A stretch of 64,000 nt of DNA from Mytilus galloprovincialis (taxonomy: Eukaryota; Mollusca; Bivalvia; Mytilida; Mytilidae). The DNA lies in assembly GCF_965363235.1 (NCBI RefSeq), contig NC_134843.1, positions 50,525,535-50,589,534 of the forward strand. Reading direction: 5' to 3'. Below, piece after piece: positions 24,601 to 33,371 of this stretch (position 1 is its first letter; every line of letters begins with the position of its first letter). The notes beneath the pieces are model-generated. The model was not told the origin of the DNA, searched no databases, and saw only the letters and a program-made list of their open reading frames with translations. The translations under genes and the position numbers were made by a program.

Positions 24601-27600
24601 AGAACAGAAAGGTAAGTTTTTTTTTATAAATAACTTATTCAATTTTGAATTTGATAATATTTCATGACCCTTTTTTGGAACATTTATTATTTATAGTATT
24701 TAAATGAGAAAAATGTTTTACGTGTCAAAGCCTTTTATACCTGACTAAACAATTTTTTCATTATTGAAGGTCATTCAATTGTTTAAATCCACTTAGTTTG
24801 ATTTAGTTGAATAATTTTAACAATGACAATTGTACCAGATCTCCTTATTTTATATATGTATTAAAAAGAAAAATCACAAAAATACTGAACTCCGAGGAAA
24901 ATTCAAAACAGAAAATCCATAATCAACATGATCAAATGGCAAAATTAAAAGCTCAAACCCATCACACAAACGTATAATAACTACCATATTCCCGACTTGG
25001 TACAAGCTTATGAAGAAAATGTGGATTTAAACTGGTTTTAAAGCTAGCTAAATCTCTTACTTGTATGACAGTCACATCAAATTCCATTATATTGACAAGG
25101 ATGTGTAAACATAACAAACAGACATATTTAGGTAAAAAATGTCAAAAAAAGGGGTACAGCAGTCAACATGAATCACTCTAAAAACAAACAAATATGTAAT
25201 ACAAAATGTTTTCAAGTCAAAATATGTTAGGTAAAGAATCAGGACATGGTTATATGTAAATGCTCTTTTGTTCCGACGTTGGAAAGTTCAGGGCGGAAAG
25301 AACTAACTAGCCAAAAAGTTCCAGAGGAACTTATTAACTAGTTACTTTGTTCTTCCTCTGGTTTAAAAGTTCCACCGGAACAAAGTGACTAGTTGAAAAG
25401 TTCCAACGGAACATATCAACTAGTTAGAAAGTTCCTTTTTTGCCAAATTAGTAAAAACCAGAACTAACAAACTAGCCCAAAAGTTCCAACGGAACTTATC
25501 AACCAGTCACAAAGTTCCATTTGGAGAATTGATGCAAAGTAAAAGTGCAACATATTATCTTTGAACCTTTTCAAAGGGGAAGAAAGATACTAGCCACAAA
25601 AGTCAAACGGAATTTATCGACTAGTAACAAAGTTCTTCTTTGTCAAATAAGTCTATAACGGAACTAACAAACAAGTCAAAATTACAAACGGAAATTATCA
25701 ATTAGTCAGACAGCTACATTCAGAGAATTGACTGAAAAAGGGAAGAACTTATCATCATTGAACTTTTAAAAAACTGAACCAAGAGACTACAAGACACTAG
25801 CCACAAATTCCAAACAGAACTTGTCAAATAGCTATGTACAAAGTTCCTCCTTCATCTGCGAATTAGCCCAAACTGGAAATAGCAAACTAGCTTAAAAGTT
25901 CAATCGTAACTTATCAGCTAGTCACACAGTTCCGTTTATATAGTTGTTGTTCCACATGTCCAAGCAATAATAAAACTAAAATACCATAACCTGATTTTCA
26001 TAAATTATGTTTTATAATAACATTGTTGAATCAGAATCTCATTTTTAGAATGTAATTTATAACGGTATTTTTCAACTAGCTACTTTTTATACGCCCGCCA
26101 AATTTTTGACGGGACGTATTATGTTATACAAATGTCTGTCCGTCTGTCCGGCGTAAACATGTCGCACCGTAACTTGAGAATGAATTATCCAAATTTCATG
26201 AAACTTAATACAGTTGTTTCTTATGATGGTCGAATGATCTGTATACTTTTTGGTGAAAATAAAATTCAAACTTTTTGAGTTACGGCACTTTGTAACTAAA
26301 ACAGGGGTGTGGTTTTTTTTCACATGTCGCACCGTATATCAAAAACGATTCTTGATTATGGCTTAAAACTTCAAACACTTCTTTGTTATATTAATCTTAA
26401 TATCTGTATACTTTTTAGTGATGATTCAAAATTTCATTTTTGAGGTATTGATTATTTTGTAAAAAAGGGGGAGGGGGTTTTTACATGTTGCGCCATATCT
26501 CAAAAACAATTTATGATTATTGCTTAAAACTTAACACATGTCTTTTTTATATTAATTTTAAGATCTGTATACTTTTTGGTGATGATTCAAAATTTTATTT
26601 TTGAGTTATTGAGTATTTTGTAAAAAAGGGGGAGGGTTTTTTAAATGTTGTGCCGTATCTCAAAAACAATTTATGATTATTGCTTAAAACTTTACGCAAG
26701 TCTTTGTTATATTAATCTAAAGATCTGTATACTTTTTGGTGTTGATTCAAAATTTTATTTTAGTGATATTTAGTTTTTTGTACCAAAAAAAACAGGGGGG
26801 GGTTTCACCGTGTCTCAAAAACAATATATGGTTATTGCTTAAAACTTTCTCAGAAACTATTTATGATTATTGCATAAAACTTCCACACAAGACGTTGGAC
26901 GTATCATGCGCTCATGGCACAGCTGTTTATTTCATTAACTTTTCGACTGCACTCGGAATAAAACAACTAGTTAGAAAGTTCCATAGGAACAAAATAACTC
27001 GTTGAAAGTTCCTCTGGAACAAAGTAACTGACGGAACATAGTGGCTGTTACAAATACACTTAGACATTATTCAAAGTAGCATTTAAAGTAAAATCAATCG
27101 ATATAGGGACAAATGCATTTGTACATGAATTTAACAGTTTCAGTTCTGGTGGTCAAGATGTAGGTCACAAGTCATATGATCTGTTTTATTTAAAGTTCTT
27201 TGTTTGAAAAATAAAGATGTGTGGTATGAAGACTTACGGGCATGGATTTAAAGGTGAAAAATTACATTAGATGTATGTTTCATTATAATACGTTATTCTG
27301 ATTGGGTAACTGCACATCACAATGTTATTCCTTAAGCAATTGCATTACACAATAAAACTTATCATTCATGATAACATGTGGTCCAACAATAAAGTGCACA
27401 GGTATATATTAAATAAAAAAATGATAAAATTCGTGTTTTCATTATCCTAGCTAAAAAATGTAATTATAAGTATTGAATGCTTCTTTTTGTAACATCATAG
27501 GGTTGTAAAAGCGTTGACCGTGCACACATTTTTAGAATGAAGCACTTCTGTGCTACATACAAAATGTACTTCGGTCAACGCTTTTACACCCCAATAAATT

Positions 27601-29398
27601 TACAAAAAGAAGCATTCAATTCTTAATTGAAGCCTTCAAAAATTATTAAAACTGTAGTTTAATTTTTAGCTATGAAAATTTAAAACCCAGCTGGAAAAAA
27701 TGTGTAACAATTAAATTGTATAAGACAAGCATTGATTTACAGGCTGATGACATGGCATATAAAGCATGTCTCTGGTTTAAACATGTTTCTGAGCACCACC
27801 TGGGTCAATAGTGTAACAGCACAACCATTACAAAAAATAAGGTTGACTATGTTCAGTGCTAATATATATAAGTAGTGAGGCACAGTATGTGTGAAGGACC
27901 ATAAGTATAAATATTAGTATAGACAATTATGTTTTATTTATTTGTATTTTGTAACTGAAAGATAATGATAAACTAGACTTCTATTTGGTTTGTTTTTAAA
28001 CATGCTTCACCAACAGTAAAAATCATAACAGATAAAGTTTTCTTGGCGTCTGTATTAAAGGGAATAATTTAATAATTGGTTTGCAATTTGATGTGTGGAT
28101 AGTTTAAATTTCTACAATAACTACGAAAAATTTCCATCAAACTTCTCAGCTATATTACCTTTTCGCACCTACAATGTAGCTTTATCGCTCCCTCCATCTA
28201 CAGTACTGAACACAGAAAAAAAACATTGAAAAAATATTTCAATGCTCTTAGTTCTTTTCCATATTTATAAAAAATACAAATGAGTGAGAAAGAGAAATAA
28301 GAATATCCATCAAAAAATTCTAATAGTTACAGGGAGCTATATTTGAAGAGAATCAAATTAAGGGTTATTGATGTGGTCTTAGGCATGTTCCACACTTCAA
28401 TTTGACTCCTGTTGAAGTTTTCAGTTAAAAGAATTATTCTGGTTCTGTGGCTTTTGGTGCTTAATAATAATTTTCTACATTTCCAAATGATTAACTGGTA
28501 TTTCTTAGACTAGAGATGGGTTACAGAATAGTTTAAAGAATTTGAGTGTCTTTTGTGAAAGTCTAGGGACGAAAGATATCAGAGGGACAGTCAAACTCAT
28601 AAATCGAAAATAAACTGACAACGCCATGGCTTAAAATGAAAAAGACAAACAAACAAACAATAGTACATATGACACAATAAAGAAAACGAAAGAATAAGCA
28701 ACACGAACCCCTCCAAAAACTAGGGGTGATCTCAGGTGCTCCGGAAGGGTATAAGCAGATCCTGCTCCACATGTGGCACCTGTCGTGTTGCTCATGGTAT
28801 AACAAATCCAGTATATGGTTAATTCGGTAGGTCACACTCATGGAAGAGAAGGGGATTGTAGTTACCACGTGAGGAACATATCTGATATCATCTGTGAAAA
28901 CCGTTATTTCATAACCGTCAACCAAAGTTGTGATGGCGTTCGTAAAATTTAATAAGGGATGATTTCAACTTCACCATTTTGAACTCTTGGTTTAATAGCT
29001 TACTTGTGAGAGCAACCCTCTTTCAAGAAAATCATGAAAGGATTATACAAGGACTGGAATATCGTATCAATTGGGAGTTTTTCCCCAGTATGCAGGTGCT
29101 GCTGGAATATTGATAAAACATTGCCAATAAATGGGAATGTAATTAAACTATGGTTGAAAGACTGAAAAATAGTTTTACAAATGTGTCTTGTTTGGCATTA
29201 CTTATATATCCAGTATATATTTAAAATATATAAAGACAATTTATAAAAAAATAATATAGAGAAATGAATTATATTGGAATTCAAATAAGTTTATATTTTT
29301 ATTATTTCAGTCCTGTATCCTGCGATAAATGTGAAGATATATTACATTCAGATCGTGAACTTTCTATGCATAAAATGTGGAATTGCATTTATCGTTGA
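11820..29398 (+). CDS. Six-exon gene: double B-box, coiled coil, C-terminal CCHC zinc finger (388 aa)
   Basis: Exons: 11820-12613, 13319-13402, 14292-14378, 15921-15992, 24570-24611, 29311-29398. Every junction has an AG acceptor and GT donor, every intron is phase 2, and the sum (1167 nt) keeps one frame to the TGA at 29396. Protein order: B-box 1 (C9, C12, C21, C24, C29, C32, H36, H45), B-box 2 (C64, H67, C75, C78, C83, C86, H91, H94), a long helical coiled coil (about 100-355), and a finger C364-x2-C367-x12-H380-x4-C385 at the very end. There is no RING before the B-boxes, so ubiquitin-ligase activity is not expected. The last finger resembles UBZ/NEMO-type fingers, so ubiquitin binding is possible (inference). 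An AATAAA lies at 29467. Further small phase-2 exons may be missed in the 8.6-kb and 4.7-kb introns. Confidence 0.72.
13319..13402 (+). CDS. Exon 2 of the B-box gene (28 codons)
   Basis: Acceptor TTTTTTCAG, donor AAG|GTACAC, 84 nt, phase 2 at both ends. Encodes LCPNCSVQKIKIEDLQSENK and onward: an extra CxxC followed by heptad-like coiled-coil sequence. Confidence 0.72.
13564..13920 (+). repeat. Diverged copy of the TTAA-type intronic element
   Basis: Shares the inner segment around AATTTGGCGG...TCTCTCTTGA with the better-preserved element at 14571-14952, in the same orientation. The ends are degraded. Confidence 0.5.
14292..14378 (+). CDS. Exon 3 of the B-box gene (29 codons)
   Basis: Acceptor CAATTCACAG, donor CA|GTATGT, 87 nt, phase 2 at both ends. 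Encodes ALETKDKELIRLSEDIRVLK and onward, a clear coiled coil. It resembles the minus-strand exon at 38464-38544. Confidence 0.75.
14571..14952. mobile_element. Non-autonomous TIR element bounded by TTAA
   Basis: The ends are TTAAAGGAGTTCGCTT and, inverted, AAGTGAACTCCCTTAA, 382 bp apart. TTAA at each end suggests the target preference of piggyBac-like or Kolobok-like transposases. It has no coding capacity and lies in intron 3. Confidence 0.6.
15331..15452. mobile_element. Short palindromic MITE
   Basis: GGGTTATTGCATGAATATTG at the left pairs with its inverted copy at the right end, with pairing continuing inwards for most of the 122 bp. A second hairpin pair follows at 15458-15479 and 15601-15622. 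It could fold into a long stem in the intron. Confidence 0.65.
15921..15992 (+). CDS. Exon 4 of the B-box gene (24 codons)
   Basis: Acceptor GAATTTGCAG, donor AA|GTATGT, 72 nt, phase 2 at both ends. Encodes a charged coiled-coil segment (KDAENKKLSEIVENLK). Confidence 0.7.
16119..17448. mobile_element. Non-autonomous TIR transposon, 1330 bp, 5-bp target duplication
   Basis: CAGTGTTCTCCCCAG at the left and its inverted partner (one mismatch) at the right, with GGCAA directly repeated outside both ends. Near the left end short GACGCTATAATTATT-like units recur (16160-16240). Only short reading frames without transposase motifs are present. The TIR resembles hAT termini, and 5-bp duplications are known for some hAT groups. 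Confidence 0.68.
18321..19356 (+). repeat. R4 repeat, units 1 and 2
   Basis: Starts with AGCTCACCTGGCCCGAAGGG and contains two ~489-bp units, each with GGCCAAATTAATCCAAACTT (18437 and 18926). It is interrupted after 19356 by the composite insertion and resumes at 22597. It lies in intron 4. The family is one I associate with many bivalve genomes. Confidence 0.78.
19357..22592. mobile_element. Composite insertion with GGTTGCA ends inside R4
   Basis: Outer ends are GGTTGCATTT and AAGTGCAACC, flanked by TATA on both sides; the R4 copies without insertion read CTTTATAGTCAA, so the empty site is known. Inside are two direct copies of a ~441-bp module (19357-19797 and 21039-22592, the latter interrupted) around 1.24 kb of non-coding DNA. 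No transposase is visible. Confidence 0.72.
21365..22467. mobile_element. Nested TIR element, 1103 bp, with 6-bp target duplication
   Basis: Perfect 11-bp TIRs (CATACATGTGA and TCACATGTATG) flanked by CGATAT on both sides (21359-21364 and 22468-22473). The sister module at 19357-19797 has a single CGATAT and no insert, confirming the borders. Subterminal GGGAGG/CTCCCG sequence lies near the right end. No coding capacity seen. Confidence 0.82.
22593..23900 (+). repeat. R4 repeat, units 3 and 4 and terminus
   Basis: Continues R4 after the insertion, with the marker motif at 22665 and 23242. It contains a 41-bp unit repeated three times (about 22991-23113). The terminus reads GGCTCTTTAGAGCCTCTAG, a short palindrome. 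Confidence 0.75.
24081..24266. mobile_element. Small TIR element (MITE)
   Basis: GTTTGCCCAAACGCTACC at the left and GGTAGAGTTTGGGCAAAC at the right form imperfect TIRs around 150 bp. It lies about 300 bp upstream of exon 5. Confidence 0.6.
24570..24611 (+). CDS. Exon 5 of the B-box gene (14 codons)
   Basis: Acceptor TTGACTTTTAAG, donor AG|GTAAGT, 42 nt, phase 2 at both ends. Encodes KSDRLLQSTKRTE. Such a short exon is supported mainly by strong splice sites and matching phase. Confidence 0.58.
24865..25010 (+). repeat. Interspersed repeat fragment (AAATCACAAAAATACTGAAC)
   Basis: Related fragments are at 39615-39700, 56210-56330, 60440-60515 and, reversed, 63190-63360 and about 43660-43740. 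Class unknown. Confidence 0.6.
25265..26060. repeat. Degenerate AAAGTTCC/GGAAC tandem array, part 1
   Basis: Units built around AAAGTTCCAACGGAACTTAT and ACTAGTCACAAAGTTCC recur about every 35-70 bp. Each unit contains a short inverted pair (GTTCC and GGAAC). The array resumes at about 26960 after an inserted repeat. Confidence 0.7.
26085..26935 (+). repeat. Tandem repeat of ~160 bp inserted in the GTTCC array
   Basis: Begins TACGCCCGCCAAATTTTTGA and ends near GGCACAGCTGTTTATTT. Four units share CTGTATACTTTTTGGTG-like sequence at 26239, 26404, 26565 and 26725 (spacing 165, 161 and 160 bp). Confidence 0.7.
26960..27045. repeat. Degenerate AAAGTTCC/GGAAC tandem array, part 2
   Basis: Continuation of the array at 25265-26060: ACTAGTTAGAAAGTTCC, then GAAAGTTCCTCTGGAAC. 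Confidence 0.65.
27472..27620. mobile_element. Foldback MITE, 149 bp
   Basis: Outer arms ATTGAATGCTTCTTTTTGTAA-type and the inverted TTACAAAAAGAAGCATTCAAT-type sequence, and inner arms GTAAAAGCGTTGACCG and CGGTCAACGCTTTTAC, leave only a short loop. It lies in intron 5. Confidence 0.75.
28563..28940 (-). repeat. Interspersed repeat (CACATGTGGAGCAGGATCTG family)
   Basis: The reverse strand resembles 62830-63120 on the plus strand (shared GGAGCAGGATCTGCTTA and GTGTTGCT). The 120-codon reverse frame here is a shadow of this repeat. Confidence 0.65.
29311..29398 (+). CDS. Exon 6 of the B-box gene, CCHC zinc finger and stop
   Basis: Acceptor ATTATTTCAG, phase 2, TGA at 29396. Encodes C-x2-C-x12-H-x4-C within 28 residues (CDKC, then SMHKMWNC). 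It is the last piece of the protein and the most diagnostic part of the C-terminal half. Confidence 0.72.
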
Positions 29399-29466
29399 AA
29401 TCTAGATTCTAATACAGAAGACATCGATACATGAATTGACTATAACACGATCGCCAATCCAAGAAC

Positions 29467-29507
29467 AATAAATACTATTATAATTATCAATTGTAATTGA
29501 AAATAAA
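29467..29507 (+). terminator. Polyadenylation signals of the B-box gene
   Basis: AATAAA occurs at 29467 and again at 29502, 70-105 bp after the stop codon. Confidence 0.5.
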
Positions 29508-29785
29508 TCAAACTTCAAATATGCCATCAATCAACTGCCAATGAAAGCATGTAAGGTAATGTTTTGTTGTAAAAAAAACGCAATGATACACATGTCTGTG
29601 TTCAACTGTTTGTTTTATATTGCATTATTGTTTTGGTGTTTTGATTCATAGGAACAACTGTTATGTTCATATATAATAAAGTTCAATAAAGATAAAATTA
29701 TGTTTAATATAAACATGCCTTGACGTTTTTAGAAGCATTGAATTTTTAACATCCACCAAGACAGGACATATTAGGGTATTTATAA

Positions 29786-29905
29786 ATGAAGATGTGATAT
29801 TACTGCCAATGAGACAACTTTTCATATGAGACCAAATAACACAGAAATTGAAACTATTATATGTCACTGTATGGCTTCAATAATGAGCAAAGCCCTTACT
29901 GCATA
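29786..29905 (+). repeat. R2 repeat copy
   Basis: Diverged R2 from GAAGATGTGATATTACTGCC to GAGCAAAGCCCTTACTGCAT. Its right end is fused directly to a LINE fragment, and the fusion point is itself duplicated 419 bp downstream. Confidence 0.7.
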
Positions 29906-30730
29906 GCTAGATATGGTCATGGTTTCAGTTTTTCCTGGATTAAAATTAACAAGCCACTGTTGAGACCATAGGTGATTTTTTTCTATATCAGAGTTCATTA
30001 ATTCAGCTGTAGCATACTCGTCCTCAACAACTATATATAATTCTTTTAAATAATACATACTTAATTGAAATATTTCACATTTGTTAGTTGGATACAGAAA
30101 GTACAGATACCTTATCCAAGGCCTCATTCAATGATAGACTGTATATTGAGGTAGAAACAAGTTAGTAATTTTTGTAATTCTTAATTAAAAAAAAACATAT
30201 ACACTGTTTTATTTTGTATTCAATTTTCCATATTGGTCGATAAAGAGAGAACTTTATTTCAGAGAGGAAGAAAAGAGGGAAGAAAAATAATAAATTGACA
30301 AGAAACAAAATCCCTTACTGCATAGCTAGATATGGTCATGGTTTCAGTTTTTCTTGGATTAAAATTAACAAGCCACTGTTGAGACCATAGGTGATTTTTT
30401 TCTATATCAGAGTTCATTAATTCAGCTGTAGCATACTCGTCCTCAACAACTATATATAATTCTTTTAAATAATACATACTTAATTGAAATATTTCACATT
30501 TGTTAGTTGGATACAGAAAGTACAGATACCTTATCCAAGGCCTCATTCAATGATAGACTGTATATTGAGGTAGAAACAAGTTAGTATTTTTTGTAATTCT
30601 AAACTAAAAATAAACATATACACTGTTTTATTTTGTATTCAATTTTCCATATTGGTCGATAAAGAGAGAACTTTATTTCAGAGAGGAAGAAAAGAGAGAA
30701 TAAAAAAATAAATTAATAAGAAACAAAAGC
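29893..30730 (-). pseudogene. Tandemly duplicated LINE reverse transcriptase fragment (2 x 419 bp)
   Basis: Two nearly identical direct copies start at 29893 and 30312. On the minus strand each encodes the segment following the RT catalytic site of a CR1/L2-like LINE (ATAELMNSDIEKNHLWSQQW, then LVNFNP and KTETMTIS). Each is closed upstream by stops, so neither is functional. The last codons differ because the flanks differ. Confidence 0.75.
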
Positions 30731-31240
30731 AAAATAAAAATAAAAATAAAAACAACAAAACTAGAAAATAAAATCAAGGAAATTCGTATTTTGACAGCAG
30801 TATTTATAAATTTTGGCAAAACTAGGGTGTGTCTTAAGATACAATATAACATAAATTAAAAGTAAAAAGTTGGTTTTCTAGTGTAAATAATTCATAAAAA
30901 CACAACACAGATATTTAAAAAACGTACATGTGGTTTTACGCACAAAACCAGAGCAAACAACAATAAACAACATATATCAATATATAAAACATATATATGA
31001 GGGTGTGCTGAAGGCTAAAACAATATACACAGCAACATCGCAAAGGGTAATGGTAAGTTGTTTAAGTGTAAATTATTCATATAATTTTTTTATTATCATA
31101 TAAAAAGCTATAAAAAATCAAACAAATGCTAAAAAAAAAAGCTGTCATATGTCTGCCATGCTACAGGTTACTTCTTATTAAGAAAATGGTGGATAAAACC
31201 TGGTTCTTAAGCTAGCTTAACCTTTCACTAGTACATTGTT

Positions 31241-31322
31241 CTAAGTAACAGATTGTTTAATCCACAGTGAAACAAAAACATCTAACTTCTGGCAACATTT
31301 TCCACAGCAAGGGTCTTGGGCA
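31241..31322 (-). CDS. Terminal exon of paralogue A
   Basis: Acceptor ATTATTTCAG, then 26 codons and TAG, phase 2. Encodes a Cys-rich segment with CxxC in the same place as the finger of the plus-strand gene, without the His. Confidence 0.48.
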
Positions 31323-33337
31323 CTGAAATAATATAATTTCATAATAAAAACCGCATGACTGCATATTTAGACTTAACTAAATTTAGGGTATACATTCAGA
31401 ATCCTATATGATTTCAAATTTTATTAAATCATAAAAGACTACTGAGGTTTAAGAAGTATTCCCAATATCACTATACTATTTTTATAATGAATATTGATAT
31501 GAGGATGAAAATGTATGATTAATTTGCAATTTGTCCATCACGAAAATTACGTAAATAAGAATAAACAAAATACGAACGTAATACATTAAACAAAGGGTAG
31601 ATATTTAAGGTAACAAATAGTCAACCATAAATGGTTATAACTAAGTGGTTTCAAATTCATTGCAGCCTGCAAAACGTGATTTTTCATGTACAAATATTTG
31701 TATGAGTATACTTCCAAATATAACACTATAAATATGTTTTCAAGTGCACTAATACGGTACAAACACAAAATCACATCTTCTTTAATTTTTCATAAACATG
31801 TACTTAGCTATTTTTTTACTTCATTTTTGTCTTAGATTTACTAAACTGATCAATCGGATGGTTTTGTACTCGATGCGGCCAATCTCTTTTTGTGAACAAT
31901 ATTATATAGACGAAACGCGCGTCTGGCGTACTTAATTATAGTCCTGGTACCTTTGATAACTATTTACACCACTGGTTCGATACTGGTGGGCGTTTCGTCC
32001 CAAAGGGTATCACTAGCCCAGTAGTCAACTCTTCGGTGTTGACATGAATATCAATTATGTAGTCATTTTTATAAATTTCCTATTTACAAAACTTGGAATT
32101 TTTCGAAAGACTAAGGATTTTCTTACCCCAGACATAGATTACCTTAGCCGTATTTGGCACAACTTTTTGGAATTTTGAATCCTCAATGCTCTTCAACTTT
32201 GTACTTGTTTTGCTTTATAAATATTTTGAGATAAGCGTCACTGATGAGTCTTATATAGACGAAACGCGCGTCTCGCGTACTAAATTATAATCCTGGTACC
32301 CTTGATAACTAATTAGACATTGAAGTTAGATTTTTTTCAACAGTTGGTAAAACACTTCAAGTCACATATCACAAACAAAGAACATATCCAAAGACAAACT
32401 CGTGTGGTTTGAATTAGAAGCAATCCTTAGTTAAAGAAAAGTCACCAAAGTAAACTAAAGACTGCTGGATTTTTTTTTTTTTTTTTTTTATCTCAGATGA
32501 GTTGCACGTTAAAGATTGATTTGTGTAACAATCCGAAACAGAAACGTTCTATGAGATCTCAAAAAACATGTTTAACCCCGCCGCTGTTTTGCGCCTGTCC
32601 CAAGTCAGGAGCTTCTGGCCTTTATTAGTCTTGTATGATTTTTAATTTTAGCTTCTTGTGTATAATTCGGAGTTTAGTATGACGTTCATTGTCACTGCCC
32701 TAGTAAACATATTTGTTTAGGGGCCAGCTGGAGGACTCCTCCGGGTGCGGGAGTATCTCGCTGCATTGAAGACATATCGGTTGCCTTCGGCTGTTGTCTG
32801 CTCTATGGTCGGGTTGTTGTGTCTTTGACACATTCCCCACTTCCATTCTCAATTTTATTACAAAATCAAATTTGTCAACTGTTCTTACTTCCAATTCAAA
32901 ATTGAAGTTATTACTCTACAATATTTTTTTTCCTTTCACGTTCAAGATAGCTTTTATCATAATACAGGTATCTGCAAACTTACATATGTGTCCGTTCCCA
33001 ACATGGTTGCATTGGACTTCTCCTAAAAGACAAAATCATATCTGAAAGGTAAAATGTAAATTTCAATATATATGTTAAAATGTGTTTGTTTAATGTTTAT
33101 CTTAGATATCCTGAAATGATCAGTTAAATGTTTTTAAACTCGATGCGGCAAAGCTCTATTTGTGGACTATATTGGACATTGAAATGAGGTTTTTTATCAA
33201 CAATCAGTAAGTCGCTTTAAGTCACAAAGAACGAACCAAATATATATATATATATATTTGGTTCGTTCTTTGTGACTTAAAGTGACTTACTGATTGTTGA
33301 TAAAAAACCTCATTTCAATGTCCAATATAGTCCACAA

Positions 33338-33371
<34 letters not shown>

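Noticed and set aside
28563..28925. Reverse-strand frame of 120 codons
   Set aside because: It lies wholly within an interspersed repeat also present at 62830-63120 and has no recognisable domain.
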